Part shown: positions 33,673 to 43,185 of the stretch, piece after piece
Position numbering within the stretch: position 1 is the first letter of the stretch
Layout of the letters: each line of letters starts with the position of its first letter
Assembly: GCF_044761665.1 (NCBI RefSeq)
Contig: NZ_JBIWCW010000002.1
Location: 186,001 to 250,000 of the forward strand
DNA: 64,000 nt
Origin: Peribacillus sp044761665
GTDB lineage: Bacteria > Bacillota > Bacilli > Bacillales > DSM-1321
Direction: 5' to 3'
The notes under the pieces: generated by a model
The model's database searches: none
What the model was told of the DNA's origin: nothing
The model's input: the letters and a program-made list of their open reading frames with translations, nothing else
Position numbers and translations under genes: made by a program

Positions 33673-34680
33673 ATGAGTGAAGAGATAGACCTAACGCAGC
33701 AGAAAAAGGAGGCCGCAGCGAAAGCAAAAGCAGCAGCACTGGCGCGAAAGCAGGCAAAAGAGAGCGGAGCGGAGGCAGCAGGAGAAGAACAAGATATAGC
33801 GAAGCAAAAGGCAGCCGCCGCAGCAAAGGCAAAAGCAGCAGCCCTGGCGCGAAAGCAGGCAAAAGAGAGTGGAGCGGAGGCAGCAGGAGAAGAACATGAT
33901 ATAGCGAAGCAAAAGGCAGCCGCCGCAGCGAAGGCAAAAGCAGCAGCCCTGGCGCGAAAGCAGGCAAAAGAGAGTGGAGCGGAGGCAGCAGGAGAAGAAC
34001 AAGATATAGTGAAACAAAAGGCAGCTGCCGTAGCGAAGGCCAAGGCAGCTGCACTAGCGAAAAAGAAAGGGACAACAAATAAAGAAGAAGATCCTGAGAA
34101 GGCCAAAGCCATTGCTGTAGCAAAAGCAAAAGCCGCGGCAGCTGCGAAAGCAAGGAACACTGTAAAAGAGAGTCCGGAAGATGCGAGCCCAGAAGAACCT
34201 TCACCCAACCAACCTATCCTCGATCAACTTATTCAGGCCATTGAACGGCATTTGGGAGAAGATACCCTAGTAGATTACTATATTAATTCCCTTTCAAAAG
34301 ATATTCCCACCTTGGTTGCTAAACCAGCTACATATTTTCAAATAGCAGATTTTTTACGTCACGATGAAACATTAAATTTTCAATATTTATCAGAGTTGCA
34401 TGGTACTGACTATGAGACGCATATGGAAATGTATGTTCACCTTTATTCCTTTCTGACAAAACATCCTGTTGCCCTGAAGGTGAAGCTTGATAGGGATTCT
34501 CCTTCTATTCCTTCATTGGTGCCGTTATGGCCAGGCGCAAATTGGCCGGAATGCGAGGCTTACGATTTACTGGGTATCCAATTTCAAGGACATCCGGATT
34601 TAAAAAGGATCTTACTCGGGGAGGAATGGGTTGGATTTCCGCTTCGAAAAGATTATCAGCCCTTTGATGTGGAGGTGTAG
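33673..34680 (+). CDS. nuoC: NADH-quinone oxidoreductase subunit C with repetitive N-terminal extension
   Basis: A 335-residue protein. The 30-kDa complex I domain fills residues about 181-335, with FLRHDETLNF, WPECEAYDLLGIQFQGHPDL and FPLRKDYQPF intact. The first 180 residues are Ala/Lys/Glu-rich and mostly predicted helix, built from a 35-residue unit (residues 14-48, 49-83, 84-118, then a degenerate partial copy) and a second Ala/Lys-rich stretch near 143-161. NuoC of B. cereus-type operons is known to have charged N-terminal extensions; function unknown. The ATG directly follows the nuoB stop. Confidence 0.94.
   Translation: MSEEIDLTQQKKEAAAKAKAAALARKQAKESGAEAAGEEQDIAKQKAAAAAKAKAAALARKQAKESGAEAAGEEHDIAKQKAAAAAKAKAAALARKQAKESGAEAAGEEQDIVKQKAAAVAKAKAAALAKKKGTTNKEEDPEKAKAIAVAKAKAAAAAKARNTVKESPEDASPEEPSPNQPILDQLIQAIERHLGEDTLVDYYINSLSKDIPTLVAKPATYFQIADFLRHDETLNFQYLSELHGTDYETHMEMYVHLYSFLTKHPVALKVKLDRDSPSIPSLVPLWPGANWPECEAYDLLGIQFQGHPDLKRILLGEEWVGFPLRKDYQPFDVEV
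33712..34071 (+). repeat. 105-bp tandem repeat inside nuoC, three full copies and a decayed part
   Basis: Copies at 33712-33816, 33817-33921 and 33922-34026 share CTGGCGCGAAAGCAGGC at 33739, 33844 and 33949, exactly 105 apart; a diverged part follows at 34027-34071 (CTAGCG at 34054). Copies 2 and 3 differ at only a few positions. The unit is a multiple of three, so copy changes keep the frame. Confidence 0.95.
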
Positions 34681-34684
34681 CTCA

Positions 34685-35785
34685 ATGTTACGGACGGAAG
34701 AGATGTTACTTAATGTCGGGCCACAACATCCAAGTACACATGGGGTGTTCCGGCTTGTCATCAAAATCGACGGTGAAATCATTAAAGAGGCGACCCCAGT
34801 GATCGGGTACCTGCACCGTGGAACGGAAAAGCTCGCAGAAAATCTTCAATATACGCAGATTATCCCCTACACCGACCGTCTGGATTACTTAGCGGCGATG
34901 ACGAACAACTATGTCCTTTGTCACGCTGTTGAAAGCATGATGGGGGTGGAGGTACCTGACCGCGCAGAATACTTACGGATTATCGCGATGGAGTTGGGCC
35001 GTGTGGCAAGCCACCTTGTTTGGTGGGGGACATATTTGCTTGATATTGGAGCAACCAGTCCCTTTTTATATGCCTTTCGTGAACGGGAAATGATCATCAA
35101 TCTATTAACCGAATTGTCGGGGGCACGGCTCACGTTCAATTACATGAGGGTAGGAGGCGTGAAGTGGGATGCGCCGGAGGATTGGATTGAAAAAGTGGCA
35201 GAGTTTATACCCTATATGAGGGAGCAGCTGGTTGGGTACCACGAGCTGGTTACAGGAAATGAGATTTTTGTGAACCGGGTCAAGGGTGTGGGTGTTTATT
35301 CGAAGGAGGAGGCACTTTCCTATTCGTTGAGTGGTGCTAACTTAAGGTGTACGGGCGTGAAATTTGATTTAAGGAAAGATGAGCCTTATTCAATTTATAA
35401 CCGGTTCCAATTTGATGTGCCCACCCGTGAAGAAGGAGATGCTTTTTCCCGCTATCACTGCAGGATGGAGGAAATAGAAGAATCCTTGAAAATCCTAGAA
35501 CAGGCAGTGGAGCAATTTCCAGCTGATGGACCGATTCTTGCCAAGGTCCCGAAGATCATCAAGGTGCCAAAAGGAGAAGCCTTCGTCCGGATTGAATCCC
35601 CAAGGGGTGAAATAGGCTGCTATATTGCGAGTGAAGGGAAAAAGGAGCCGTATCGCTTAAAATTTCGGCGCCCGTCCTTTTATAATCTGCAAATCCTGCC
35701 AAAACTGCTCGAGGGAGAAAACATGGCGAACTTGATAACGATATTAGGAGCGATTGATATCGTTTTAGGGGAGGTGGATGGATAA
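34685..35785 (+). CDS. nuoD: NADH-quinone oxidoreductase subunit D
   Basis: A 366-residue subunit related to the large chain of NiFe hydrogenases, forming the quinone site with NuoB. GPQHPSTHGVFRL, GYLHRGTEKL and YTDRLDYL are present. The start at 34685 follows GGAGGTG, which overlaps the nuoC stop; an opening from 34631 inside nuoC is not used. Length matches Bacillus relatives. Confidence 0.96.
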   Translation: MLRTEEMLLNVGPQHPSTHGVFRLVIKIDGEIIKEATPVIGYLHRGTEKLAENLQYTQIIPYTDRLDYLAAMTNNYVLCHAVESMMGVEVPDRAEYLRIIAMELGRVASHLVWWGTYLLDIGATSPFLYAFREREMIINLLTELSGARLTFNYMRVGGVKWDAPEDWIEKVAEFIPYMREQLVGYHELVTGNEIFVNRVKGVGVYSKEEALSYSLSGANLRCTGVKFDLRKDEPYSIYNRFQFDVPTREEGDAFSRYHCRMEEIEESLKILEQAVEQFPADGPILAKVPKIIKVPKGEAFVRIESPRGEIGCYIASEGKKEPYRLKFRRPSFYNLQILPKLLEGENMANLITILGAIDIVLGEVDG

Positions 35786-36794
35786 AATGATACTTAATCT
35801 GCTTCAATCAGCTCCTAGCCTACTCAATTTTGGTATCTTTTTTGGCTTGGCGGTTCTGCTCTTATTCGTCGTTTTAGGGTTTGTCACCTATGGCATCCTT
35901 TCGGAACGGAAAATCATGGGCTTCATGCAGATGAGGATTGGCCCGAACCAAATTGGGGGTAGATGGGGGCTTTTACAGACGGTCGCCGATGTGTTGAAGC
36001 TTTTGATCAAGGAAGATACGATACCGAAAAAAGCGGATAAACCGCTATATATACTAGCTCCTGTTATTGCCTTTGCTCCGGCCTTTATGGTATTGGCCAC
36101 CTTGCCTTTCACCGATGCTTTTCAATTTGCGGATATCGGTGTCGGCCTCCTATATTATGTGGCCGTATCGGGCATAACGACGATAGGAATCGTCACTGCT
36201 GGATGGGCGTCCAACAATAAGTATTCCTTGATTGGTGGGATGCGCGCGGCGGCACAAATGATTTCCTATGAAATCCCCCTCGTCATGTCACTAGTGGGAG
36301 TCGTCCTGTTGACGGGGAGCTTAAACCTGAATGAAATCGTTGCCGCGCAGGATAAAGTTTGGTTCATTTTCCTTCAGCCACTTGCTTTCATCGTGTTCTT
36401 TATCGCTTCCGTGGCCGAGTTGAACAGGGTCCCTTTTGATCTTCCGGAAGCAGAATCAGAGCTCGTTTCTGGCTACCATGTCGAATACTCTGGATTCCGC
36501 TGGGCCTTCTTTATGCTATCGGAATATGTATATATGTTTGCAATGGCAACGTTAACCACTGTATTATTTTTAGGAGGATGGAATTCTATACCGTTTCTGG
36601 ATTTTATTCCAGGAGCTATTTGGTTCGGCTTGAAGTTTAGTCTTGTCTTTTACGTCTTGGTTTGGATCCGTGTTACGTTCCCAAGGATAAGGGTTGACCA
36701 ATTGATGGAGTTCGGTTGGAAGGTCCTGCTGCCAGTAGCGTTAGCCAATATTTTTCTTACAGCACTTTTTAAAGAATTATTTAATCTATTTTAA
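35778..36794 (+). CDS. nuoH: NADH-quinone oxidoreductase subunit H
   Basis: A 338-residue membrane subunit with about eight helices, linking the quinone site to the proton-pumping arm. Conserved loops ERKIMGFMQMRIGPN and FDLPEAESELVSGY are present. The first ATG (35778) overlaps nuoD and lies only 3 nt after GGGGAGG; the ATG at 35787 (MILNLLQS) lies 12 nt after it and aligns better with relatives, so the start is uncertain by three codons. Confidence 0.94.
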   Translation: MDKMILNLLQSAPSLLNFGIFFGLAVLLLFVVLGFVTYGILSERKIMGFMQMRIGPNQIGGRWGLLQTVADVLKLLIKEDTIPKKADKPLYILAPVIAFAPAFMVLATLPFTDAFQFADIGVGLLYYVAVSGITTIGIVTAGWASNNKYSLIGGMRAAAQMISYEIPLVMSLVGVVLLTGSLNLNEIVAAQDKVWFIFLQPLAFIVFFIASVAELNRVPFDLPEAESELVSGYHVEYSGFRWAFFMLSEYVYMFAMATLTTVLFLGGWNSIPFLDFIPGAIWFGLKFSLVFYVLVWIRVTFPRIRVDQLMEFGWKVLLPVALANIFLTALFKELFNLF

Positions 36795-36828
36795 AAACGT
36801 TCTAGATTTCAGAAAGCGGGGGATCGAT

Positions 36829-37248
36829 ATGCTGGGGTTAGCAAAAGGTCTAACGTATACGCTGAAAAACTTGACCAGGAAAAAGGTGACGTATGACTAT
36901 CCGAATGAACCACTGCCACTCCCTGATCGGTTCCGGGGAATTCAAAAATTCTATCCCGAAAAATGTATTGTTTGTAATCAGTGCGTGACGATTTGTCCGA
37001 CGGATTGCATTCAGTTAACAGGAAAAAAACATCCGGATACAACGAAAAAAGGAAAAATCATCGATACGTATGACATCAATTTTGAAATATGCATTCTATG
37101 TGATCTATGTACAGAAGTTTGCCCGACGGAAGCAATCGTGATGACGAACGAATTTGAACTGGCCGAGTATAGTCGTGACCAGCTATTTAAAAATCTGGAG
37201 TGGTTGGATGAAAATGATGAAAATATCCGGAAGGTGAATAAAGTATGA
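36829..37248 (+). CDS. nuoI: NADH-quinone oxidoreductase subunit I
   Basis: A 139-residue ferredoxin-like subunit with two 4Fe-4S clusters (N6a, N6b): CIVCNQCVTICP and CILCDLCTEVCP. It carries electrons toward NuoB. In an operon without NuoEFG it is the outermost Fe-S subunit, so it is where an outside donor such as ferredoxin would dock (inference). It overlaps nuoJ by four bases. Confidence 0.95.
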   Translation: MLGLAKGLTYTLKNLTRKKVTYDYPNEPLPLPDRFRGIQKFYPEKCIVCNQCVTICPTDCIQLTGKKHPDTTKKGKIIDTYDINFEICILCDLCTEVCPTEAIVMTNEFELAEYSRDQLFKNLEWLDENDENIRKVNKV

Positions 37249-37769
37249 GTTTGTCTGGTGAATTAATTGCTTTTATCGGCTTGGCGATCGTCGCAATAGT
37301 AGGCGGGTTGCTGCTGATTACGTTAACGAAAGTGGTGCACATGGTGATTGCGCTGGTCTTTACATTCCTCAGCATTGCCGGCATTTACTTGCTTTTGTCG
37401 GCGGAATTTGTGGCTGTCGTACAAATCCTCATCTATTCGGGGGCGATTACGATCGTAATGCTATTTGGGATCATGCTGACCCGCCATCATGAAACGGAAA
37501 AACCGGCTAAGGACGGTTGGCGGAAATTCTTTCTGATTTTAGGGATTGCCGGCTTTGCTTTAGTGGTTTATCTAGGCATTTACAATCTGGATATACCAGT
37601 TCAGCCAACAAATCTACATGAGGAAAATACGAAGCAAATCGGTATCGAGCTGTTTTCGAAATATGTGATTCCGTTTGAAGTGTTGTCAGTGCTCTTGCTC
37701 GTCGCATTAGTCGGTTCCATAGTGTTAGCAAAAAAAGAAGATGATGAAGAGGAGGAAGGACAATTATGA
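37245..37769 (+). CDS. nuoJ: NADH-quinone oxidoreductase subunit J
   Basis: A 174-residue membrane subunit with five helices (ND6 type), containing the conserved VVQILIYSGAITIVMLFGIML. A charged tail KKEDDEEEEG ends the protein. Overlaps nuoI and nuoK by four bases each. Confidence 0.94.
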   Translation: MSLSGELIAFIGLAIVAIVGGLLLITLTKVVHMVIALVFTFLSIAGIYLLLSAEFVAVVQILIYSGAITIVMLFGIMLTRHHETEKPAKDGWRKFFLILGIAGFALVVYLGIYNLDIPVQPTNLHEENTKQIGIELFSKYVIPFEVLSVLLLVALVGSIVLAKKEDDEEEEGQL

Positions 37770-38080
37770 CAGGTGTCCCCTTGTCTGCTTACCTCGTCTT
37801 GGCACTCGTTTTATTTTGTATCGGTCTATATGGTGCCTTGACCAAAAGAAATGCGGTTATTGTTTTGATATCGATTGAACTGATGCTGAACGCTGCGAAT
37901 ATAAACCTGGTCGCCTTCAGTAAATTCGGGGTCACTCCGTCTATCACGGGTCAAGTGTTTTCATTATTTACGATCACGATTGCTGCAGCTGAAGCGGCTG
38001 TTGGGCTAGCCATATTAATGGCACTTTACCGAAATCGAAAAACGGTCAATGTTGATGAAATGGATACGATGAAGCATTGA
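37766..38080 (+). CDS. nuoK: NADH-quinone oxidoreductase subunit K
   Basis: A 104-residue subunit of three helices (ND4L type). Membrane glutamates needed for pumping occur in ISIELMLNAANINLVAF and AAAEAAVGLAILMALYR. It overlaps nuoJ and is followed by nuoL after 43 nt. Confidence 0.95.
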   Translation: MTGVPLSAYLVLALVLFCIGLYGALTKRNAVIVLISIELMLNAANINLVAFSKFGVTPSITGQVFSLFTITIAAAEAAVGLAILMALYRNRKTVNVDEMDTMKH

Positions 38081-38123
38081 TCGTTCATACAAATGAAGTG
38101 TATGAAGAAGGGGATTTGATAAG

Positions 38124-39995
38124 ATGATGGAGAATGCTTGGGTCATACCGATCTTTCCACTCGTCTCGTTTGTGATGCTGCTTTTATACGGTAGACGATG
38201 GCGGGAAAAAGGCGCCTATATTGGAATATTATTTACACTCACATCGTTCATTTTATCTGTATTCGTCTTGGTGGAACGGCTGCAGGAGCCTACTTATAAG
38301 GTGACGTTGGATTGGCTATCTATCGGCGGGTTGCAGCTTACATCAGGCTTTGAGGTCAACCAACTCAATGCCATGATGCTTGTGATCGTTTCTTTCGTAA
38401 GCCTGCTTGTTCAGATTTATTCCGTGGGATACATGAAAGGCGAAGAGCGCTTTTCCACTTTTTATGCTTACCTTGGTTTCTTTACCTTTGCCATGCTTGG
38501 GCTTGTGATGGCACCGAATTTATTACAGCTTTATTTTTTCTGGGAGCTTGTAGGAGCCGGATCTTTCCTATTAATTGGCTTTTATTATTATAAACAGGAA
38601 GCAAAGCTCGCTGCGAAAAAGGCATTTATCATGACCCGGATTGGTGATGTGGGGCTTCTGATTGGAATCATTCTGTTATTCTGGGAAACTGGAAGCTTTG
38701 AATATGGGGATATATTCTCGGCTGTTCAAACGGGTGAGATCTCAAGTGGGAGGTTGACCCTGATTGCAATATTGATTTTTATCGGGGCAGTCGGGAAATC
38801 CGGACAGTTCCCGCTCCATACATGGCTTCCTGACGCGATGGAAGGACCTACTCCGGTATCTGCCTTGATTCATGCTGCGACTATGGTAGCCGCCGGCGTT
38901 TACTTGGTAGCCACGATGTTTCCTTTGTTTCTGGCAAGCTCGTCAGCCATGCAGGTCGTCGCGGTAATCGGGGGACTTACAGCCATCTTCGCTGCAAGCA
39001 TCGCCCTAGTCCAAAAAGATGTGAAGCGGGTGCTTGCCTATTCCACTATCAGTCAGCTTGGCTTTATGATGCTAGCGTTGGGTACAGCAGGATATGTCGC
39101 AGGAGTGTTTCACTTAATGACACATGCTTTCTTTAAAGCCTTGCTGTTTTTGGCAGCGGGTAGTGTCATTCATGCTTTACATACACAGGATGCCGAAAAA
39201 ATGGGAGGGGTATGGAAGAAGTTAAAGATAACGGGCCCGTTGTTCTTAATTGGTACGCTCTCGATATCGGGATTTCCCCTTTTGTCTGGGTTTTTCAGTA
39301 AGGATGAAATCCTGATGGCAACCTGGGGGAATGGGAGCTATTTTCTATTCACGCTCGCTTTGATCACCTCTTTTTTAACGGCGTTTTATATGTTCCGCTT
39401 ATTTTTCATGATCTTTGCGGGAGAATCGAGAGGAGCTGTCAATCCCGTTCAAGAGTCCTCTCGCTACATGTTGCTTCCGATGGTGGTCCTTGCGGTGCTT
39501 TCCATAGTCAGTGGATATATACAAACTCCGTGGTTCGGTTCCTTCCTGGGTAATTGGCTCGTCGAGGGAGATGAGTCGCTGCTTGGCGTCGGTCACCATG
39601 AGGGACCGATATGGATCATGCTGCTGGCTGTGGCCGTTTCCCTTGGTGGTATGTTCCTAGCTTATCTCATCTACGCAAAAAAGGGGCTATCACGCCACTG
39701 GCTCATAGGAGAGGACTCCATTCTATATAGAGTTTTGGATAATAAGTACTTCATAGATGAAGCGTACTATTTTACTGTAGGCTATCTTACTAGAGGCTTT
39801 AGCTTGTTCCTATCTTATATGGAAAAGTTCATTGTCGGGGGATTGGTGTCTACCGTGACTAGCTCAATAGAAGGGTTAGGGAAAATAGGGGCTAAGCTTC
39901 AAACGGGACAGGTACAGCAGTATGGCGTGATTGCCTTTCTCGGACTTGCGGTACTGATGGTCATCTTTGCGTTCACGGGGGGGTATTTGAGATGA
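38124..39995 (+). CDS. nuoL: NADH-quinone oxidoreductase subunit L
   Basis: A 623-residue antiporter-like subunit (ND5 type) at the far end of the membrane arm, with about 16 helices and a C-terminal lateral helix. FFWELVGAGSFLLIG carries the conserved glutamate, and HTWLPDAMEGPTPVSALIHAATMV is the proton-channel core. AAGGGG precedes the ATGATG start. It overlaps nuoM by four bases. Confidence 0.95.
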   Translation: MMENAWVIPIFPLVSFVMLLLYGRRWREKGAYIGILFTLTSFILSVFVLVERLQEPTYKVTLDWLSIGGLQLTSGFEVNQLNAMMLVIVSFVSLLVQIYSVGYMKGEERFSTFYAYLGFFTFAMLGLVMAPNLLQLYFFWELVGAGSFLLIGFYYYKQEAKLAAKKAFIMTRIGDVGLLIGIILLFWETGSFEYGDIFSAVQTGEISSGRLTLIAILIFIGAVGKSGQFPLHTWLPDAMEGPTPVSALIHAATMVAAGVYLVATMFPLFLASSSAMQVVAVIGGLTAIFAASIALVQKDVKRVLAYSTISQLGFMMLALGTAGYVAGVFHLMTHAFFKALLFLAAGSVIHALHTQDAEKMGGVWKKLKITGPLFLIGTLSISGFPLLSGFFSKDEILMATWGNGSYFLFTLALITSFLTAFYMFRLFFMIFAGESRGAVNPVQESSRYMLLPMVVLAVLSIVSGYIQTPWFGSFLGNWLVEGDESLLGVGHHEGPIWIMLLAVAVSLGGMFLAYLIYAKKGLSRHWLIGEDSILYRVLDNKYFIDEAYYFTVGYLTRGFSLFLSYMEKFIVGGLVSTVTSSIEGLGKIGAKLQTGQVQQYGVIAFLGLAVLMVIFAFTGGYLR

Positions 39996-41515
39996 ACGGA
40001 TACTTGCTTACGCTATTGGTGTTTTCGCCACTGCTTGGTATGGCAATGGTGGCCATCATGCCTCGAACGGAGGAAAGGACCATTAAGCAATTCGGTTTCT
40101 TCGGGACATTGCCACCCCTGATACTGACGTTATTTTTATTTGTGCAGTATCATTCAGGAACAGCAATCTCGTCTTTTGACACCAAGGTGAATTGGATTCG
40201 ATTTGGGAATCTATCGATGTACGACCCAAACTTATTCGCCGTTAACTTTGAATTGGGTCTGGATGGATTAGCCCTCGTCTTCCTCTTGCTGACGACGATT
40301 ATCTCCTCGTTGGCGTCCTTGGCCTCATTTTATATAAAGCGGGAGTGGAAGGGATATTACTTATTATTTTTACTTTTAGAGATTGGTATGCTGGGCGTCT
40401 TTACAGCGGAAAACCTTATTTTGTTTTTTATCTTTTTTGAAATGACACTGATACCAACATTCTTCTTGATTGGCAAGTGGGGATATTTCGAGAAAGAAAA
40501 AGCTTCCTACCAATTTTTAATCTATAACGGAATTGGGTCGGCCATTTTATTGGTGGTGATTCTGATTTTATTTGCCCGGACAGGGACAACGAATATTGCG
40601 GCACTGTCCCAGATGATGACAATGGGCGGTGTTTCACTTTTTGCCCCCATTTCCGCTTCGATGAAGTATGGGCTATGCTTGGCCCTTCTTATTGCTTTTG
40701 CCATTAAGTTGCCCGTGTTTCCTTTCCATACCTGGATGGTGCGGGTTCATGGCGAGGCACCACCATCGGTCGTCATGATTCATGCAGGAATCCTCTTGAA
40801 AATTGGTGCTTACGGAATCATAAGGTTTGGAATGGGGATCTTTCCAGACCAATATCGAAGCCTTGCCTTCGTCCTTGTTCTATTTGGGGTCATCAGCTTG
40901 CTGTATGGTGCCTTCTTAGCTTTGGTGCAGACGGATTTCAAGCTCGTTTTAGCCTACTCGTCCGTTTCACATATGGGAATTGTGATGATGGGGCTTGGTG
41001 CGTTGAATGAAGTGGGCTTGCAGGGTGCTATTTTTCAGGTGGTCTCACATGGTTTGATTGCTGCTTTACTATTCTTCTTGGTTGCTGTGCTGTATGAGCG
41101 AACAGGTACAATGGTGCTTACTAAGCTGGGGGGCCTAGCCAAGTCAATGCCACGCTTTTCGGGGCTGCTATTAGCGGGTGGAATGGCCTCTCTTGGGTTA
41201 CCGGGCATGTCTGGGTTCATCAGCGAATTCATGGTCTTTCTCGGCTTGTTTAAGAGTCAGCCTGTCCTCGCGGCAATTGGCTCCATCGGCCTCATTTTAA
41301 CGGCTGTCTATGTGCTGAGAGCTGTACTCATGATGACGTTTGGCAAGGATAATAGTTTGATAGAGAATGAGAAATATGATCTTAAGGGTGCGGAATTTGT
41401 ATCGACGGCAGTTCTTCTTGGCCTAATAATAGCTGTCGGTGTATATCCTAATCTAATTGGCAGGCCTCTTCAAGGAACGATTGATGCGATCATGCTAGCC
41501 GTAGGGGGGCGATGA
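39992..41515 (+). CDS. nuoM: NADH-quinone oxidoreductase subunit M
   Basis: A 507-residue antiporter-like subunit (ND4 type). FFEMTLIPTFFLIGKWG with the key glutamate, FPFHTWMVRVHGEAPPSVVMIHAG and LAYSSVSHMG are typical. It overlaps nuoL and nuoN by four bases, showing tight translational coupling. Confidence 0.95.
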   Translation: MNGYLLTLLVFSPLLGMAMVAIMPRTEERTIKQFGFFGTLPPLILTLFLFVQYHSGTAISSFDTKVNWIRFGNLSMYDPNLFAVNFELGLDGLALVFLLLTTIISSLASLASFYIKREWKGYYLLFLLLEIGMLGVFTAENLILFFIFFEMTLIPTFFLIGKWGYFEKEKASYQFLIYNGIGSAILLVVILILFARTGTTNIAALSQMMTMGGVSLFAPISASMKYGLCLALLIAFAIKLPVFPFHTWMVRVHGEAPPSVVMIHAGILLKIGAYGIIRFGMGIFPDQYRSLAFVLVLFGVISLLYGAFLALVQTDFKLVLAYSSVSHMGIVMMGLGALNEVGLQGAIFQVVSHGLIAALLFFLVAVLYERTGTMVLTKLGGLAKSMPRFSGLLLAGGMASLGLPGMSGFISEFMVFLGLFKSQPVLAAIGSIGLILTAVYVLRAVLMMTFGKDNSLIENEKYDLKGAEFVSTAVLLGLIIAVGVYPNLIGRPLQGTIDAIMLAVGGR

Positions 41516-43044
41516 AGGTGGATTGGAACACGATGCTTTCATATCATTGGGGAGCGATGATGCCGGAGTTCATCATCCTTGGAACGGCGATGGCACTTTC
41601 CATATTGGATATATTCTGGCCGAAGCATTTTAATCGGAGGAAGCTTGCCTGGCTGGCTGTGACGGGAATCATACTAGCCTTTTTCTCTCTGATTAGTTTG
41701 TTGTCTTTTGAAACGGTAAGCATTTTATCCGATACGTTTCGTTTAGATTCATTTGCAAAAGCGTTTAAGCTAATTTTACTGCTCGGAGGGGGGCTTATCA
41801 TCCTGCTTGCAGAAAGCTATGAGCCCAAGGAAGGCTTGAAGGAACATCGCGGGGAATTTTATTATCTATTCCTTGCGGCATTGCTTGGTGCGATGATCAT
41901 GACTTCAAGTGGAGATTTGATAACGTTGTTTATCGGTCTGGAGTTACTCTCACTTTCTTCCTATATATTAGCGGGCGTACGGAAACAAAATCGTAAGTCC
42001 AATGAAGCGGCCATGAAATATGTAATAAACGGGGGGATTTCCACCGCTATCACTCTGTTTGGCATGAGTTATTTGTATGGTGTGACCGGATCGGTCAATT
42101 TGGGGGAAATGAGTCGAACGATGGCAGGCATGACAGATGGGCAGCTCCTATACATTACGGGAATTGCTTTTTTCATGGTTTTCATCGGATTAGCCTTTAA
42201 ACTTGCCGCTGCTCCATTTCATATGTGGGCCCCGGATGTTTACGAGGGGGCACCTACACCGGTTACAGCCTTTTTAAGCGTCATATCGAAAACAGCGGGA
42301 TTTGTCATCCTCCTGCGTATTTTCCTTTCATTGTTCCTATCTGCACCCGGGGATACTATCGGGGCGCTCGACTTTTTTGAGAAAAACAATGGATATGTTG
42401 CTTTTGTATCAGGGGTGACGATCATAGTAGGTAATGTGGTGGCGTTAAGGCAACAAAATTTAAAACGATTATTCGCTTATTCGAGCATCGCACATGCAGG
42501 TTACCTTCTGGTAGCCGTGACCACATTGGGTGGCGGATATTTCTTGATGGATACAGTCTGGTTTTACTTACTTGCCTATTTACTTATGAACTTGGGTGCT
42601 TTCGCGATCATTCAAGTGCTCTCGAGCCAAAGTGGTTCAGAGGATATCAGTATCCTTGCAGGCTTAGGTAGGAAATCGCCATATCTTGGCATAGCCTTTA
42701 CCGTGTTTATTCTCTCATTAGCAGGCATTCCCGGAACGGCTGGCTTTATAGGGAAACTGAATATCTTTCTCGGTACTTTCATTACGGAACCTGGACATTA
42801 TGTCCTTGCCGGGATCATGATAGCGGGGACGATCGTGTCTTATGTCTATTATTTTGGCTTATTGGTCCAAGTCTTTTTCCGTCCGGCCCATTCAGACAAG
42901 TTAATAAAGGTGCGCACAGGTTTGTCCATCGTTATAATGGTTTGTATAGGAGGCACGATTCTCTTTGGATTAGCTCCTAACCTGGCCTTTGATTTCCTGC
43001 ATAACCATTTTGGTGATTTTAAAGACTTTATATCAAGTGAATGA
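41512..43044 (+). CDS. nuoN: NADH-quinone oxidoreductase subunit N
   Basis: A 510-residue antiporter-like subunit (ND2 type), with LELLSLSSYILAG, AAPFHMWAPDVYEGAPTPVTAFLS and LFAYSSIAHAGYLL. Last gene of the nuo operon. No nuoE, nuoF or nuoG lies anywhere in the window. Confidence 0.95.
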   Translation: MKVDWNTMLSYHWGAMMPEFIILGTAMALSILDIFWPKHFNRRKLAWLAVTGIILAFFSLISLLSFETVSILSDTFRLDSFAKAFKLILLLGGGLIILLAESYEPKEGLKEHRGEFYYLFLAALLGAMIMTSSGDLITLFIGLELLSLSSYILAGVRKQNRKSNEAAMKYVINGGISTAITLFGMSYLYGVTGSVNLGEMSRTMAGMTDGQLLYITGIAFFMVFIGLAFKLAAAPFHMWAPDVYEGAPTPVTAFLSVISKTAGFVILLRIFLSLFLSAPGDTIGALDFFEKNNGYVAFVSGVTIIVGNVVALRQQNLKRLFAYSSIAHAGYLLVAVTTLGGGYFLMDTVWFYLLAYLLMNLGAFAIIQVLSSQSGSEDISILAGLGRKSPYLGIAFTVFILSLAGIPGTAGFIGKLNIFLGTFITEPGHYVLAGIMIAGTIVSYVYYFGLLVQVFFRPAHSDKLIKVRTGLSIVIMVCIGGTILFGLAPNLAFDFLHNHFGDFKDFISSE

Positions 43045-43058
43045 TATAATGCCTTTAT

Positions 43059-43088
43059 CAGAGGCTGGTATTCAGTCTCTGTCTTTCA
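43059..43088 (+). terminator. Weak terminator candidate after nuoN
   Basis: CAGAGGCTG (43059-43067) pairs with CAGTCTCTG (43073-43081) with one wobble pair; the tail TCTTTC is poor in T. Read-through into ywzB is possible. Confidence 0.45.
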
Positions 43089-43185
43089 ATTCTGAAATAT
43101 TTCTTGCGGTTTTTCCTTTTTAATTCCAAATTTCAAGGGAATCTGTGATAGAATGGAAGACGGGTGTCTTTTAGGAGGTATGTAC

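Noticed and set aside
33712..34071. Tandem repeat as a possible CRISPR or other non-coding array
   Set aside because: The unit is 105 bp, contiguous without spacers, in frame and inside nuoC; it is a coding repeat.
33606..34208. Long leftward open frames (200, 185 and 108 codons) opposite nuoC
   Set aside because: They mirror the Ala/Lys repeat in other frames, lack ribosome binding sites and encode only low-complexity Ala/Phe/Ser or Leu-rich strings.
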